Shown: piece after piece, positions 1 to 8,589 of the stretch | Layout of the letters: every line of letters starts with the position of its first letter | Position numbering within the stretch: position 1 is the stretch's first letter | From: Gambelia wislizenii | Taxonomy: Eukaryota > Chordata > Lepidosauria > Squamata > Crotaphytidae | NCBI GenBank assembly: GCA_030847615.1 | Contig: JAUMIR010000003.1 | Span: forward strand, 193,325,149 to 193,389,148 | Reading direction: 5' to 3' | DNA: 64,000 nt | Notes under the pieces: generated by a model | What the model was told of the DNA's origin: nothing | What the model saw: only the letters and a program-made list of their open reading frames with translations | The model's database searches: none | Made by a program: the position numbers and the translations under genes

Positions 1-366
1 CAGCAAGGTTAATAATAGCAAAGAAATGAAAAATACAAGGTGAATACAAAATAGAAGAATAGTATGATGAAGTATAGAATATAGCTATAAATGAGAAATT
101 AACAAATATGGTTAAAGAAAAAAAAGGAGGGCTAAATAAGAATGTTTTTGGTGAAAAATGGAGTAAATTTTTAGAATTTGTATTAATAAAGGGGAGAGGA
201 AGCAAACCTGAGTTGGAAACAATGGTATTTTTGGAAAGAGGGATGAATGTAAAGGGAAGTCCCTCGGTGGAGGGAATCTCTGTTATATATGTTTGTTAAG
301 TTTTATGTAGAAATTGTATGTTGTTTAATTTTAAAAATTAATAAAAATTATTTTAAAAAAAGAATT
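1..366 (+). mobile_element. L1-type LINE 3' end (ORF2 C-terminal tail and 3' UTR)
   Basis: The translation around 108-245 (motifs GEKWSKFLEFVLI and a KPELETM-like run) matches the minus-strand element at 7877-8505, which reads GEKWSKFLEVVLI and NKPALETMEIW. Both look like the extreme C-terminus of an L1 ORF2 of the type common in squamates. After the stop the sequence becomes an AT-rich 3' UTR ending in a TTTTAAAAA-rich tail near 366, where mariner homology begins at once. The left end is cut by the window edge and the frame is open for only about 63 codons, so this is a dead fragment. The clade is inferred from memory of L1 tails. Confidence 0.6.
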
Positions 367-714
367 AAAAGGCCAGAACTGTGGAACCATTATTTTATTC
401 TTCATCAAGACAATGTGCCTGCTCAAGCAGCACTTTCTGTGAAGCAGATTTTGGCCAATAAACACATTACTACACTTGAACGTCCTCCCTATTCACCAGA
501 TTTGGCACCATATGACTTTTTTCTTTTTCCTAAAGTGAAATCGATGCTTAAAGGAACACATTTTGATTCAATTGACACAGTAAAAAAGAAAACAGTGGAT
601 ATGTTTAAACAGCTAGCAGAAACTGATTTGCTGCGTGCCTTCAACCAGTGGAAAACAAGACTGCATTGGTGTGTGTGTGTGAATGGAGAGTATATTGAAG
701 GGGACAAGCATTAG
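364..714 (+). pseudogene. mariner transposase, C-terminal catalytic fragment
   Basis: This frame encodes the last third of a mariner-family transposase, the nuclease that cuts and pastes the element at TA sites. Homology starts at RKRPELW-like residues (KRPELW). The segment carries HQDN (aspartate at 409-411) and YSPDLAPYDFFLFP (aspartate at 514-516). The two aspartates are separated by exactly 34 residues, the DD34D spacing that defines mariner. The first catalytic aspartate and the DNA-binding helix-turn-helix domains are absent because the element is 5' truncated against the L1 tail. The final part (GEYIEGDK) looks like the natural C-terminus. I see no terminal inverted repeat downstream. 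The annotated ATG at 289 lies in L1 sequence and is not a genuine start. Confidence 0.8.
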
Positions 715-1040
715 AATTGTAGTACATATAAATAAGGATGGATTATTGTATCAGTCTAATTAATAGGCAGATGTTCTTTTAGAGATACAGAACTGGGTGT
801 AGGGAGGAGAATATTGTGGAAAAAAATCATGGTTAGTAATGAACTTGTTTGTGACAGAGCTGTTTATTTACCATGACACTGTGATAAATGCAAAAGAAAA
901 GGGAAAGAGAGGAAAGGAAATGTAGAAACACCTTGAGTCCCCAAAACTGAGAATACTCACCACTTTTAGTAGTGTAGCTAAGTTTCTGATCACAAAGGAA
1001 TAATAAGGAGCATGAAAGGACCTTGTACCAAAGAGACTAT
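715..1040. other. unassigned AT-rich sequence
   Basis: This spans from the mariner stop codon to the next transposon terminus. It may include the mariner 3' UTR. No open frame, RNA or recognisable repeat is visible. Confidence 0.4.
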
Positions 1041-1674
1041 GGAGATAATCGGACAGGGAAAATATCCCAGGACAGGGATGACAGGAGACTGCTAAAAGGC
1101 TTTCCTTTTAGATGAAATTGTCCCCCCCCCCCTGTGATGCTCCTTCTGCTCCTGTTTCCCCCACCGCTTCCTCTTATTCATGGGGGAAATCTGTGAATAA
1201 GAAGCCCATTCCCTTATAGAAACAGAATGATGGGTGAGTGAAAAGATGACCAGTTATGCTGCTGGGATGCCAGCATCACCAGGAGGTCTGTGCCAGAACA
1301 CTTCTGGGCACGATCAGGAAAGCCAGGTAAGTGTCACCCTTCCCCCCTCCCCAGGTTGCTTTTACAATGTTTAGTGTGTTTTTGTGCTTGCTGTCAATTG
1401 TTTTCTTTTCCTTTAATTTTTGCTTTTTAAATTTCCCTCCACCCGTTCTCTCACGAGAATGGGCGGGATTTGCTTTCTGGGATATGAATGAAGTTTTGCA
1501 ACAACTCCATTCACACCCGGACTGCCGAAGGGAGGGGGAGCACTCCAGATCACGTAGCAAGGTAAGCTTTTGGAAAAAAATCTTTCGTTACGGGGACAGG
1601 AGTGGGTGGGAGTGTAGCAGTGGGGGGGGGTAGCAGGACAGGAACAGTTTCTAGGGTCCTGTGTGATAATCTCC
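1041..1674 (+). mobile_element. non-autonomous DNA transposon, family X, copy 1
   Basis: The left end reads GGAGATAATCGGACAGG and the reverse complement of the right end reads GGAGATTATCACACAGG. These are inverted terminal repeats shared with copies at 24377-24615 and 51772-52379. The interior also matches copy 3 in reverse orientation: both hold CCAGAACACTTCTGGG and a nearby CCAGCATCA block. TAT precedes and TAA follows, compatible with a 3-bp TAA-type duplication after mutation. There is no transposase frame. A poly-C run (about 1124-1133) and a poly-G run (1622-1630) lie inside. The PIF/Harbinger class is a weak inference from TSD length only. Confidence 0.6.
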
Positions 1675-1879
1675 TAAATGTGACAATGGCCCCAGCAGTC
1701 TGGTCCCACAGTTCCTAGCTCTGGCTGCCTGTCACTCTCACCTTGCCATAGGACTTGGGGCCTGGGTCTCCAGGTGACCTTGCTGTAGACAAGTGATGCT
1801 AAAAGTGTTTCTTCTGGTGGTAAGCATGACCAACCCTTATTCCAAGTTAAATAAAATCAGTCTGAGTCAGTGTGAACAA
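1675..1879. other. unassigned sequence
   Basis: I see nothing recognisable between the DNA transposon and the 75-bp direct repeat. Confidence 0.3.
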
Positions 1880-1954
1880 TTTAACAAACCACTTCATATT
1901 ATTTATTACAACCAAGCTTTAACAATTTCCAGGATTGGGTATTAACTATATATT
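1880..1954 (+). repeat. 75-bp direct repeat, left copy
   Basis: It is identical to 4354-4428 at 73 of 75 positions by eye (differences at C/T and G/T). The pair brackets the truncated Ngaro-1 element with no extra bases. The repeat begins TTTAACAAACCACTTC and ends ACTATATATT. Confidence 0.9.
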
Positions 1955-2088
1955 CTGGCTCCCCACCATGCGGCAGAGCCAATCGGGCTGGGAAGCTGCC
2001 TTTGATGCCGTTCCTGTGGCGATGAGACCACTCCCTTGGTTGCAGGCGGTGTTGCCTGCGATGGGGGATGAGGGGTGGGGCCAGAGAC

Positions 2089-2096
2089 TATAAAAG
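2089..2096 (+). promoter_or_regulatory. TATA box of Ngaro-1
   Basis: The sequence TATAAAAG lies about 135 bp inside the element, preceded by a GC-rich GGGGTGGGGCC box. It is positioned like a pol II core promoter for the gag transcript. Promoter activity is inferred. Confidence 0.5.
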
Positions 2097-2361
2097 CCCT
2101 GCTGCCCCTCACCTCCTTCTTTGCAGTTAAGGGGATCTTTGAGATCGCTGGGTCTGAGGAGAGGTTACTGAAAAGAATGGATTTGGACTGTTTTGGCTGC
2201 TTTCCTGAGGAGAGTTTACTGAAGAGGGTGGATTTGGGCCGTTTTGGCAGCTTTTACCCCAGTTTGTCCTTCGGTTGCAGCTGCGACCAACTTGCCTGAG
2301 CTGTTGGCTGACAGCTGGTCAGCTGCAGCTGCAGGAGCTTTGTGTCGCTGCTGGGAACAGT

Positions 2362-2600
2362 AGTGCTTGCTGGCCATTGGCAGCGGGCTCTGTCCGACCT
2401 GCTTTACTCGAACAGTCGCCCAATGCTTCTGAGGCCGGCTTGCTGGCCGTTGGCGGCAGGCTTCATCCAACCTGCTCTGCACAAGCGGTTGGCTGACAAC
2501 TGGGGGCTTGTGAAGCCGGGCCTTTGGCTGGGAGGGTCTGCCTGGATTGGCAGTTTATGGGCTGGCCATCGGCGGCTGGCTCCGTGCGGACCTACAGTGA
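2362..2600 (+). repeat. imperfect GGCCATTGGC-type repeats in the Ngaro-1 leader
   Basis: Three diverged blocks open with GGCCATTGGCAGC, GGCCGTTGGCGGC or GGCCATCGGCGGC. Each is followed by a (T/A)CC-(G/A)ACCT(G/A)C-like stretch, at roughly 80-120 bp spacing. They look like old internal tandem duplications of the leader. Confidence 0.5.
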
Positions 2601-2849
2601 CAACTGGCAGACAATGTTTTTTTCAAGGACAGGGAGTATTGTTTCAGGGGAAGGCTGTTACGGGCAGTTGGGTAGTGTGCCTGTGGGCCGAGTGAGGGCA
2701 GGTAGGGTGCCTGTGGTAGTGTAGATATTTTGCTGGGGAGGAAACGGTAGTTTGAGGTCTCTGGGCTGGGTGGCTGGTGCTCTATTTTTATTTTCAAAAT
2801 GAGCATCCAGGTGGTCATCTTTTTCCTGGTGCTTGTTGTTTTGGGTAGG

Positions 2850-2861
2850 CCACCAAGGGGT
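2850..2861 (+). promoter_or_regulatory. CTCF-like motif 1 in the Ngaro-1 leader
   Basis: CCACCAAGGGGT is a weaker match to the vertebrate CTCF core (CCASYAGRKGGC). It has the same orientation as the two matches downstream. Confidence 0.3.
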
Positions 2862-2926
2862 GTTCATCATTACTGGGTTTTAGGCCTGGCTGAGATTCTT
2901 CCTGGCACTCTGCACATTTTGGCAGG

Positions 2927-2938
2927 CCACCAGGGGGC
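2927..2938 (+). promoter_or_regulatory. CTCF-like motif 2 in the Ngaro-1 leader
   Basis: CCACCAGGGGGC is a full match to the CTCF core consensus. Binding is inferred only. Confidence 0.45.
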
Positions 2939-2980
2939 TTGGTTGAGGTGGTGCATAAGCACCGCAGTTCCTTAGGCGGG

Positions 2981-2992
2981 TCACCAGGGGGC
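2981..2992 (+). promoter_or_regulatory. CTCF-like motif 3 in the Ngaro-1 leader
   Basis: TCACCAGGGGGC matches the core except at the first base. It lies 54 bp after motif 2 on the same strand. Confidence 0.4.
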
Positions 2993-3338
2993 TAGGAGTT
3001 ATAGTATCCTTGGAGGCCATTTTAAGGGCCTAGTTAAAATCATCTTTGGCAGCCATTTTGGGGCCTGGTATTCTGTGCAGGTGATTCTGATACCACATGG
3101 TTATTCAACTGTATTGTGTTTAAGGTTGTTGCCCTATACTATTATTGTTACGGATACTAATACTGCATATTGATAGTACCAGTGGTAGCTATCATTACAT
3201 TGGGTGTTGAGCAGTTCTCAATTGGTGTCCTACGATTTTGTTGGTGACAGACAATATTGGTAGTAGTAGTAGTAGTAATAATAAAGGCAACTACTAACAC
3301 TTGACTTTAATTCCTCATCTGTGATTGATTAGGTTAAC

Positions 3339-4358
3339 ATGGCCCCCCAAAAAGTAAAAAGGGGTTCCAAAGGTAAAGGGCAGGCTACCAAACAGGCACT
3401 CCCTGTCCTGGTGGAACCCAATCCTCGGTCATCTAGTGATGACGAGGACCAGATACCATTGAAAGCCATATTTGTGCGCATACACCAATTGGAGAGGTTA
3501 CAAGGTGTTCAGGTGGAGGAAACAATTAAGCCTAGTCACCAGGTTAAAAAGAGAGAAATTGCTGATGACATTCTTTCCCAACTCGATGCTTTGGAAAGGA
3601 ACATGCACCCGGATGGAGCCTTGGGATACAAGCTTGCAGATGACGTGGGTACGGACCTGCCTTCTGTCACTCCTCAGGAGCCGGCTACATCTGAGAATGT
3701 GATCCCGGGGACTTCAAGCGAGTCGACTGGTGAATCAACTACTACATTCACAGGAATGGCTTGGCCCTGGGGTCCATGGCGTCCTATCGCGCAACACATG
3801 GGATACATTGGTACACGAACATAACCAGCACATGCCTCCTGGCCAATGCACCAGCAAGCATTGAGCTGGGTCGCTCCACAGTGGGCCCCTTGGTCACCTT
3901 ATGGCCCTGGATCATTGGTGAGCCCTCTTGGGCAGGGGCAGGGACTGCCTGGCACATCTCAGTGGACTGGCTATGATGCAGTGGCTTATTCAGCCATCCC
4001 CTTTGGCGACATGTCCCTCCCATTGGGTGACCATTTGCTTCAGTCTACCAGGGATAAGATAGTGAAGGGAGAATGCGTGGAATTATTTTCTTTACTTTAG
4101 AGAGAAGTGGAGAAAAAAGACAAAGATGAAATGGATGAGAAAGAGAAAGAAAAATGGAAGAGGAGGAAGGTAGAGAGGAACTGGACCAACTGGCTTTCCG
4201 GATTTCTCATTTACGCGGGGGTAGTGGTCAAGGCACATCCTCATCGTGCAGCAGCCCTATTTCAGTACTTAGATATTATTCACAGGGCATATGGCGATTT
4301 CACAGGTCTAGCATGGCTTTTGTACAATGAGGCCTTTAGAATGAGAGCCACAGTTTAA
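3339..4358 (+). pseudogene. gag-like ORF1 of Ngaro-1, two in-frame stops
   Basis: A single frame of about 340 codons runs from an ATG at 3339 to a stop at 4356-4358. It is broken only by TAA at 3822-3824 and TAG at 4098-4100. The start is supported by MAPQKVKRGSKGKG, which parallels MAPRKGKKGG in Ngaro-2. Features in order: a basic N-terminus, an acidic/coiled segment with the leucine-rich DILSQLDALERNM, a Trp/Pro box (MAWPWGPW), the TRDKIVKGECVELFSLL helix, a highly charged Lys/Glu stretch (KEKEKWKRRK) and the YLDIIHRAYGDF block. The final codons come from the flanking repeat. The Cys/His finger present in Ngaro-2 has been lost by truncation. The product would have packaged element RNA. Confidence 0.7.
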
Positions 4359-4428
4359 CAAACCACTTCATATTATTTATTATAACCAAGCTTTAACAAT
4401 TTCCAGGATTTGGTATTAACTATATATT
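4354..4428 (+). repeat. 75-bp direct repeat, right copy
   Basis: This copy matches 1880-1954 with two mismatches and abuts the last gag-derived base of Ngaro-1. It supplies the in-frame stop that ends the truncated gag. Confidence 0.9.
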
Positions 4429-5430
4429 AATGTTTAAAGCAAATGGTGTCAGATCTTGCCTCCACTCAGTTCCTATACTCAGTATGCATTCACTCCCCAC
4501 TGAGGACTTTATCAGACCACCCCCCAGAAAAGTTATTTTGCCAGCATGCAGTTAATACTGTTTCTTCAACCTCTACCATTATGCTTGCATGTTGGATGTT
4601 AAGGGCCATTGGCAGAACTTGTGGACCCAGACCGTACACTCCCATTCGCTTCCCATTAATGAAGACACATACAATAACAAGCTGTCTTAACCAATTGCAC
4701 TGAGTATAAGATACACATAAGAGATTACGTATAGATTAGTATGAAGAATATTGGCAATAAAAGGCCATAACTTGCTAATGGCTGCAAATAGTTGGCACTA
4801 TGGCATGGGTCTGGATCCCTTCATTGCCCAACCGTGTCTTGGCCAATGTACTGCTGTCGGTTGCTACCAACCTGCTCCTGGAGGAGCCACCTAGAGGGAC
4901 TCAGGGGCACCGGCTGAGCTGCAAATGGCCCACTGGCGAAGGCCAGTAAGCCCCCTTGGAATTGTGGACTGCACTCCCAGGCTCCCCCAGCCACTTTACT
5001 ATTGTGGACTGCAACTACCAGAACCCCCCAGCTACTTCAAAGTACATCGTATCAACTAGGCCCATTTCTTCATACAAAAATGTTCAATCCACCTTCTAAA
5101 AATAAGATAAGCTGTATGAAAAGAACAGATAAATCAATGCATTAGAAAATAATTCTCCAAGGGTGCATAAAATAAGGTTTTATCTGGCACTCTTAATTAT
5201 TTATCATTCTCTAGACAGGCCAAGCTTGTTCTAAAACACAAATATTCTTAAAGTTACATGCATTTAAATTTTCAATTGGCAGAATATTTTGTGCACCAGA
5301 CCTTTGCATAAAAGACTGATGCTGTTTCTCTTCAGGTTTTCTTAGCTTGATGTTGCTACAAGGAGCCAGTAACCATTAGATGGTCAGTGTTTGTGTCATT
5401 TCCTTGTTTTCTATAAATGTAAGTTGTTGA
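4429..5430. other. unassigned sequence with a duplicated ATTGTGGACTGCA motif
   Basis: No gene is visible. Around 4963-5040 the motif ATTGTGGACTGCA occurs twice about 40 bp apart, each followed by C-rich sequence and AGCCACTTT or AGCTACTTC. This suggests an old repeat. Confidence 0.35.
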
Positions 5431-5774
5431 GAGCCAGTGTGGTATAGTGAAGAGCCAGCAAGTCATAGTGGTTTGACTAGGACTCTTGATACCAGGGTTC
5501 AAATCCCCACTTGGTCATGGAAACACGCTGGGTAGCCTTGACAAGTCACATTCTCTTGGGCAATAGCAAACCTCTTCTGAACAATCTTTGCCAAGAAAAG
5601 ACCTTTATGTATGTTTTATATGTATGAAAATTAAAAAAATAATTAAAAAAAAAAAGGCCAATCCAAGATAAACAAGTCCGGTTGCAGAAAGCACAAAAAA
5701 ATAAAAATAAAAATAAAAAAAATAAAAAGCCTTATGGTTGCCCTATGTCAGAAACAACTTGAGGGCACAACCAC
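5431..5774 (+). mobile_element. tRNA-derived squamate-type SINE, interrupted
   Basis: The body follows the familiar Sauria/ACA-type SINE order: GAGCCAGTGTGGTATAGTG (A-box region), GGACTCTTGATACCAGGGTT then CAAATCCCC (B-box), GCCAAGAAAAGAC, and a 3' part with TGTCAGAAACAACTTGAGGG. About 110 bp of foreign sequence from roughly 5608 to 5721 splits the 3' half. The first part resembles the A-rich tail of a 5'-truncated L1 (TATGTATGAAAATTAAAAAA). SINEs are transcribed by pol III and mobilised by a LINE partner. Confidence 0.75.
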
Positions 5775-6926
5775 ACACGTTTTTGATTGGATGTGGAAAG
5801 AATCTTCAGCATATACAACCTGATACCCTTCTTCAGTTAATTCACTTTTAAAATTCTCCTTCCTATTAAAATGGGGGAAATCCGTGCACACAACCATAGG
5901 ATTTCTGAGTGACACAGCTGAAATATCGGGGGTGGGGGGAAAAGGCAGTAAATGAGGAAAAAGTTAAAAGAAAAAGATTTGTGTAGAAATACACTGTTTA
6001 AAATATCAGGGTATTTTGTCCCTGTTTAAACATCCACGCTGTACTTCACACGTTAGTGGACAATACAGCCAACTTTAGCAGAGTTCAGAGTTAACACAGC
6101 AGCATCTAGTGTTAGAATGTTAGCGTACATGTTAAAAACACTGCTTAGTAAGTAACCAAACACCCTTTGTCTTTTCCCAAGTTGTTTAACTACCAAAATA
6201 ACCACTCAAGACTCAAAAGTTAGTTTAAAAAGTACAAAAACTTCTTTACTCACAGTTTAGAGAGCTCATTCTTGGCAGGTAACAAAAAAACCATCAAAAC
6301 AGACTAAAACTAGTTCAAAATACATAAAAACTACATTGTTAGAAAACTATATTCAGGACGCCCCTTTCGGGGTCCTCTCACTTCAAAGGTCCATGAGGAT
6401 TGTTAGATAACATGGCTTCTGGAACAAAGAAGAAACACTCAGACACTCCCCCTTCATCCCAGATTGCCCAATAGTAAAACTTTAGGAAGTTACATCAGCT
6501 CATCCCGTATGCCTTCTCAGTTAACCCTTCAATAGCAAAACCATTTCCACTTATTGGACTGCAAACTATATTTTCCAACAAAAGTAACATTGACAACTGT
6601 CCTCTAATGTAATAATAAGAATAAAACAAGATACTAGTGATGGAAAGAATATTTCACTATATTGAAAAAAATCAGTTCTCTTAAGTGTTACAAAATTCTG
6701 TAAAGTCTATTTCATCACTCACACCACCATGCTTGCAGGTAACATGTTGGGTGTACTGTAAACTCTGGTGAATCCTTGACCCAGAGTGCTTCCACTTTTC
6801 AAGTCCTTGAGCATTTAGACAAGAGTGATGTGGAAGAGACTCATATTTCCTCCTTTGAACTATTCAGACTACAGTGGGCCTACTGTAGGCAGACTACAGT
6901 GGGCCTACAGTGGGCAGCGGCCGAGG
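5775..6926. other. unassigned AT-rich sequence
   Basis: I see no gene or family I can name. Near 6880-6915 the short motif CAGTGGGCCTAC is repeated just before the GC-rich array begins. Confidence 0.3.
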
Positions 6927-7523
6927 CAAACCCGCGATTCACCCCCTCTCCCCACCTTCCAGGAAGGTGGGGAGAAGGGGCGAACGTGCCCCGTTTGGCC
7001 GCACAGCCTGCAGATCCCCCTCCTGCGCTCCCTCCTGGAAGGGAGCGCAGGAGGGGCATGCGGAGGCTATGCAGCCGAACCCGCAATTCGCCCCTTCTCC
7101 TCACCTTCCAGGAAGGTGGGGAGAAGGGGCGAACGTGCCCCATTTGGCCGCACAGTCTGTGGATCCCCCTCCTGCGCTCCCTCCTGGAAGGGAGCGCAGG
7201 AGGGGCATGCGGAGGCTATGCAGCCAAACCCGCAATTCGCCCCTTCTCCCCACCTTCCAGGAAGGTGGGGAGAAGGGGTGAACGTGCCCCGTTTGGCCGC
7301 ACAGCCTGTGGATCCCCCTCCTGCGCTCCCTCCTGGAAGGGAGCGCAGGAGGGGCATGCGGAGGCTATGCAGCCAAACCCGCAATTCACCCCTTCTCCCC
7401 ACCTTCCAGGAAGGTGGGGAGATGGGGCAAATGTGCCCCTTTTGGGCGCACAGCCTCCGCATCCTCCTCCTGCGCTCCCTCCTGGAAGGGAGTGCAAGAG
7501 GGGCATGCGGGGGCTATGCGTTG
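6927..7523 (+). repeat. 149-bp GC-rich tandem array, four copies, each with two palindromes
   Basis: The box CACCTTCCAGGAAGGTG recurs at 6953, 7102, 7251 and 7400, a constant 149-bp period. Every unit contains two near-perfect hairpins, one centred on the CTTCC/GGAAG junction and one with arms CCTCCTGCGCTCC and GGGAGCGCAGGAGG. Because 149 is not a multiple of three, all frames stay open and translate as PTFQEGGEKG-like repeats. The long frame over 6776-7810 is therefore an artefact. Sequence divergence between copies is low, suggesting recent amplification. Confidence 0.9.
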
Positions 7524-7637
7524 GAAGAGGGGGATCGTCTTATAGGGCGAATATATCACAAACTCTGCATTTTACCTTAAAAATTGGGGGGGTCGTCTTA
7601 TACGCCGGGTCATCTTATATGCCGGAATATACGGTAT
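7524..7637 (+). mobile_element. terminus of a DNA transposon (pogo-like style) next to the array
   Basis: The stretch carries GGGGGATCGTCTTATAGGGC, then GGGGGGTCGTCTTATACGCC, GTCATCTTATATGCCGG and finally AATATACGGTA. Repeated TCGTCTTATA/CGCC modules ending in TACGGTA resemble the ends of pogo-like elements in vertebrates. No matching left terminus is visible before the array, so the element is partial or the array replaced its left half. Confidence 0.5.
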
Positions 7638-7862
7638 TTAAAATATCTTCACTGTCTACTTTAAAGTTATGTAAATCATCTGTGATCATTATTTATGTTT
7701 TCTTAAAGTTCTGCTGTAAACCTGCCTTTGCACTTTCTTCCTTAACTTTCCTAACTGTCTTCAGTAAATGTTCTAGCAAAGATTTAGAAGCTACAGTACC
7801 CACCGTATGAAGTAAAAAACAAAACAAAACAAAAACAAATTGAGAAGACAAGACATGTACCT
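7638..7862. other. unassigned sequence
   Basis: Plain AT-rich sequence with an AAAAC-type simple repeat at about 7815-7838. I see no gene. Confidence 0.3.
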
Positions 7863-7876
7863 AGGACTAAACTATT

Positions 7877-8505
7877 TTTTTTGGGGGGGTATAATAATTT
7901 TTATTTATTTTTAAAAACATACTAATTATAAACCCAACTCATACAACAATTATACTTATTAACATATACGTGATTGCCACCATCCTGGAACCTTAACCTT
8001 ACATTCATCCCTCTTTCCAAATTTCCATTGTTTCCAATGCTGGTTTGTTTCCTCTTCCATTTATTAATACAACTTCTAAAAACTTGCTCCATTTCTCTCC
8101 AAAATCTTTCTTATTGAAAATTCCCTTTTCTTCTTTAATACTGTTTGTTAATTTTTCATTTATAGCTATATCCCATACTTCACTGTACCATTCTTCTATT
8201 TGATAGTTGCCTTGTACTTTCCACTTCCATGCTATTATTAACCTTGCTGCTGTCAACAAATTTGTTAATAAATCCTTAGTAACTTTGGACTCTTGTATTT
8301 TGTCATAGTGTGATAATAACGGTATTTCAGGACATCTCCATTATCTCATTTATCTCCTTCATTACCATTTGCCAAAAACTCTGCATGTATTTACAATGCC
8401 ACCACATATGAATATACGTCCTCAATTCTTGACATCCCCTCCAACACTGTGCTGAATATTTTTTATCTATTTGGTTCAATCTTACAAGTGTTAGATACCA
8501 TCTCC
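7877..8505 (-). mobile_element. 5'-truncated L1 insertion with target-site duplication
   Basis: On the minus strand this encodes the C-terminal tail of L1 ORF2 (AARLIIAWKWK, IEEWYSEVWDIA, NKPALETMEIW) followed by a 3' UTR and an A-rich tail, seen on the plus strand as a T run at 7875-7882. The 14-bp AGGACTAAACTATT sits at 7863-7876 and again at 8506-8519, a classical target-site duplication that fixes both ends. The reverse transcriptase and endonuclease are missing. The frame breaks upstream near 8260-8340. The fragment at 1-366 is another copy. Confidence 0.85.
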
Positions 8506-8589
8506 AGGACTAAACTATTATAGAACAGACTAAAGACAGGAAATGACAGAACCCACTCGTGGTCACATACAACTCTCACTTGAGACCAT

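Larger units (their letters stand above)
1955..4353 (+). mobile_element. Ngaro-type (tyrosine recombinase) retrotransposon, 5' complete, truncated in gag (Ngaro-1)
   Basis: This 2.4-kb segment has a promoter-like 5' end, a leader of about 1.3 kb and a gag-like frame that stops abruptly at the right-hand 75-bp repeat. Its gag matches the Ngaro-2 gag in order and motifs: MAPxK start, a WPW box, TRDKIVKGECVELFSLL against TKDKILKGDYVDIFSLL, and YLDIIHRAYGDF against YLDIIYRSYVDF. The 5' end resembles the Ngaro-2 A repeat: GGGGTGGGGC-like sequence, then a GCTGCCCCTC box and CTCCTTC. Reverse transcriptase, recombinase, hydrolase and 3' repeats are missing. Ngaro elements normally insert by recombination without a target duplication, so the flanking repeats are unexpected. 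Confidence 0.75.

Noticed and set aside
1322..1332. CAGGTAAGTG and a later AAGGTAAGC as exon-end splice donors of a host gene
   Set aside because: The flanking frames show no protein homology, and the sites lie within a non-autonomous DNA transposon.
3339..3824. 161-codon frame as a host gene with acidic and Ser/Thr-rich segments
   Set aside because: It is the first third of a Ngaro gag; the same frame continues past its stop and matches gag of Ngaro-2.
6776..7810. 344-codon open frame (and overlapping long frames on both strands)
   Set aside because: It is produced by the 149-bp GC-rich tandem array, which stays open in all frames. The translated units are out-of-register copies of the same DNA, and no protein family is recognisable.
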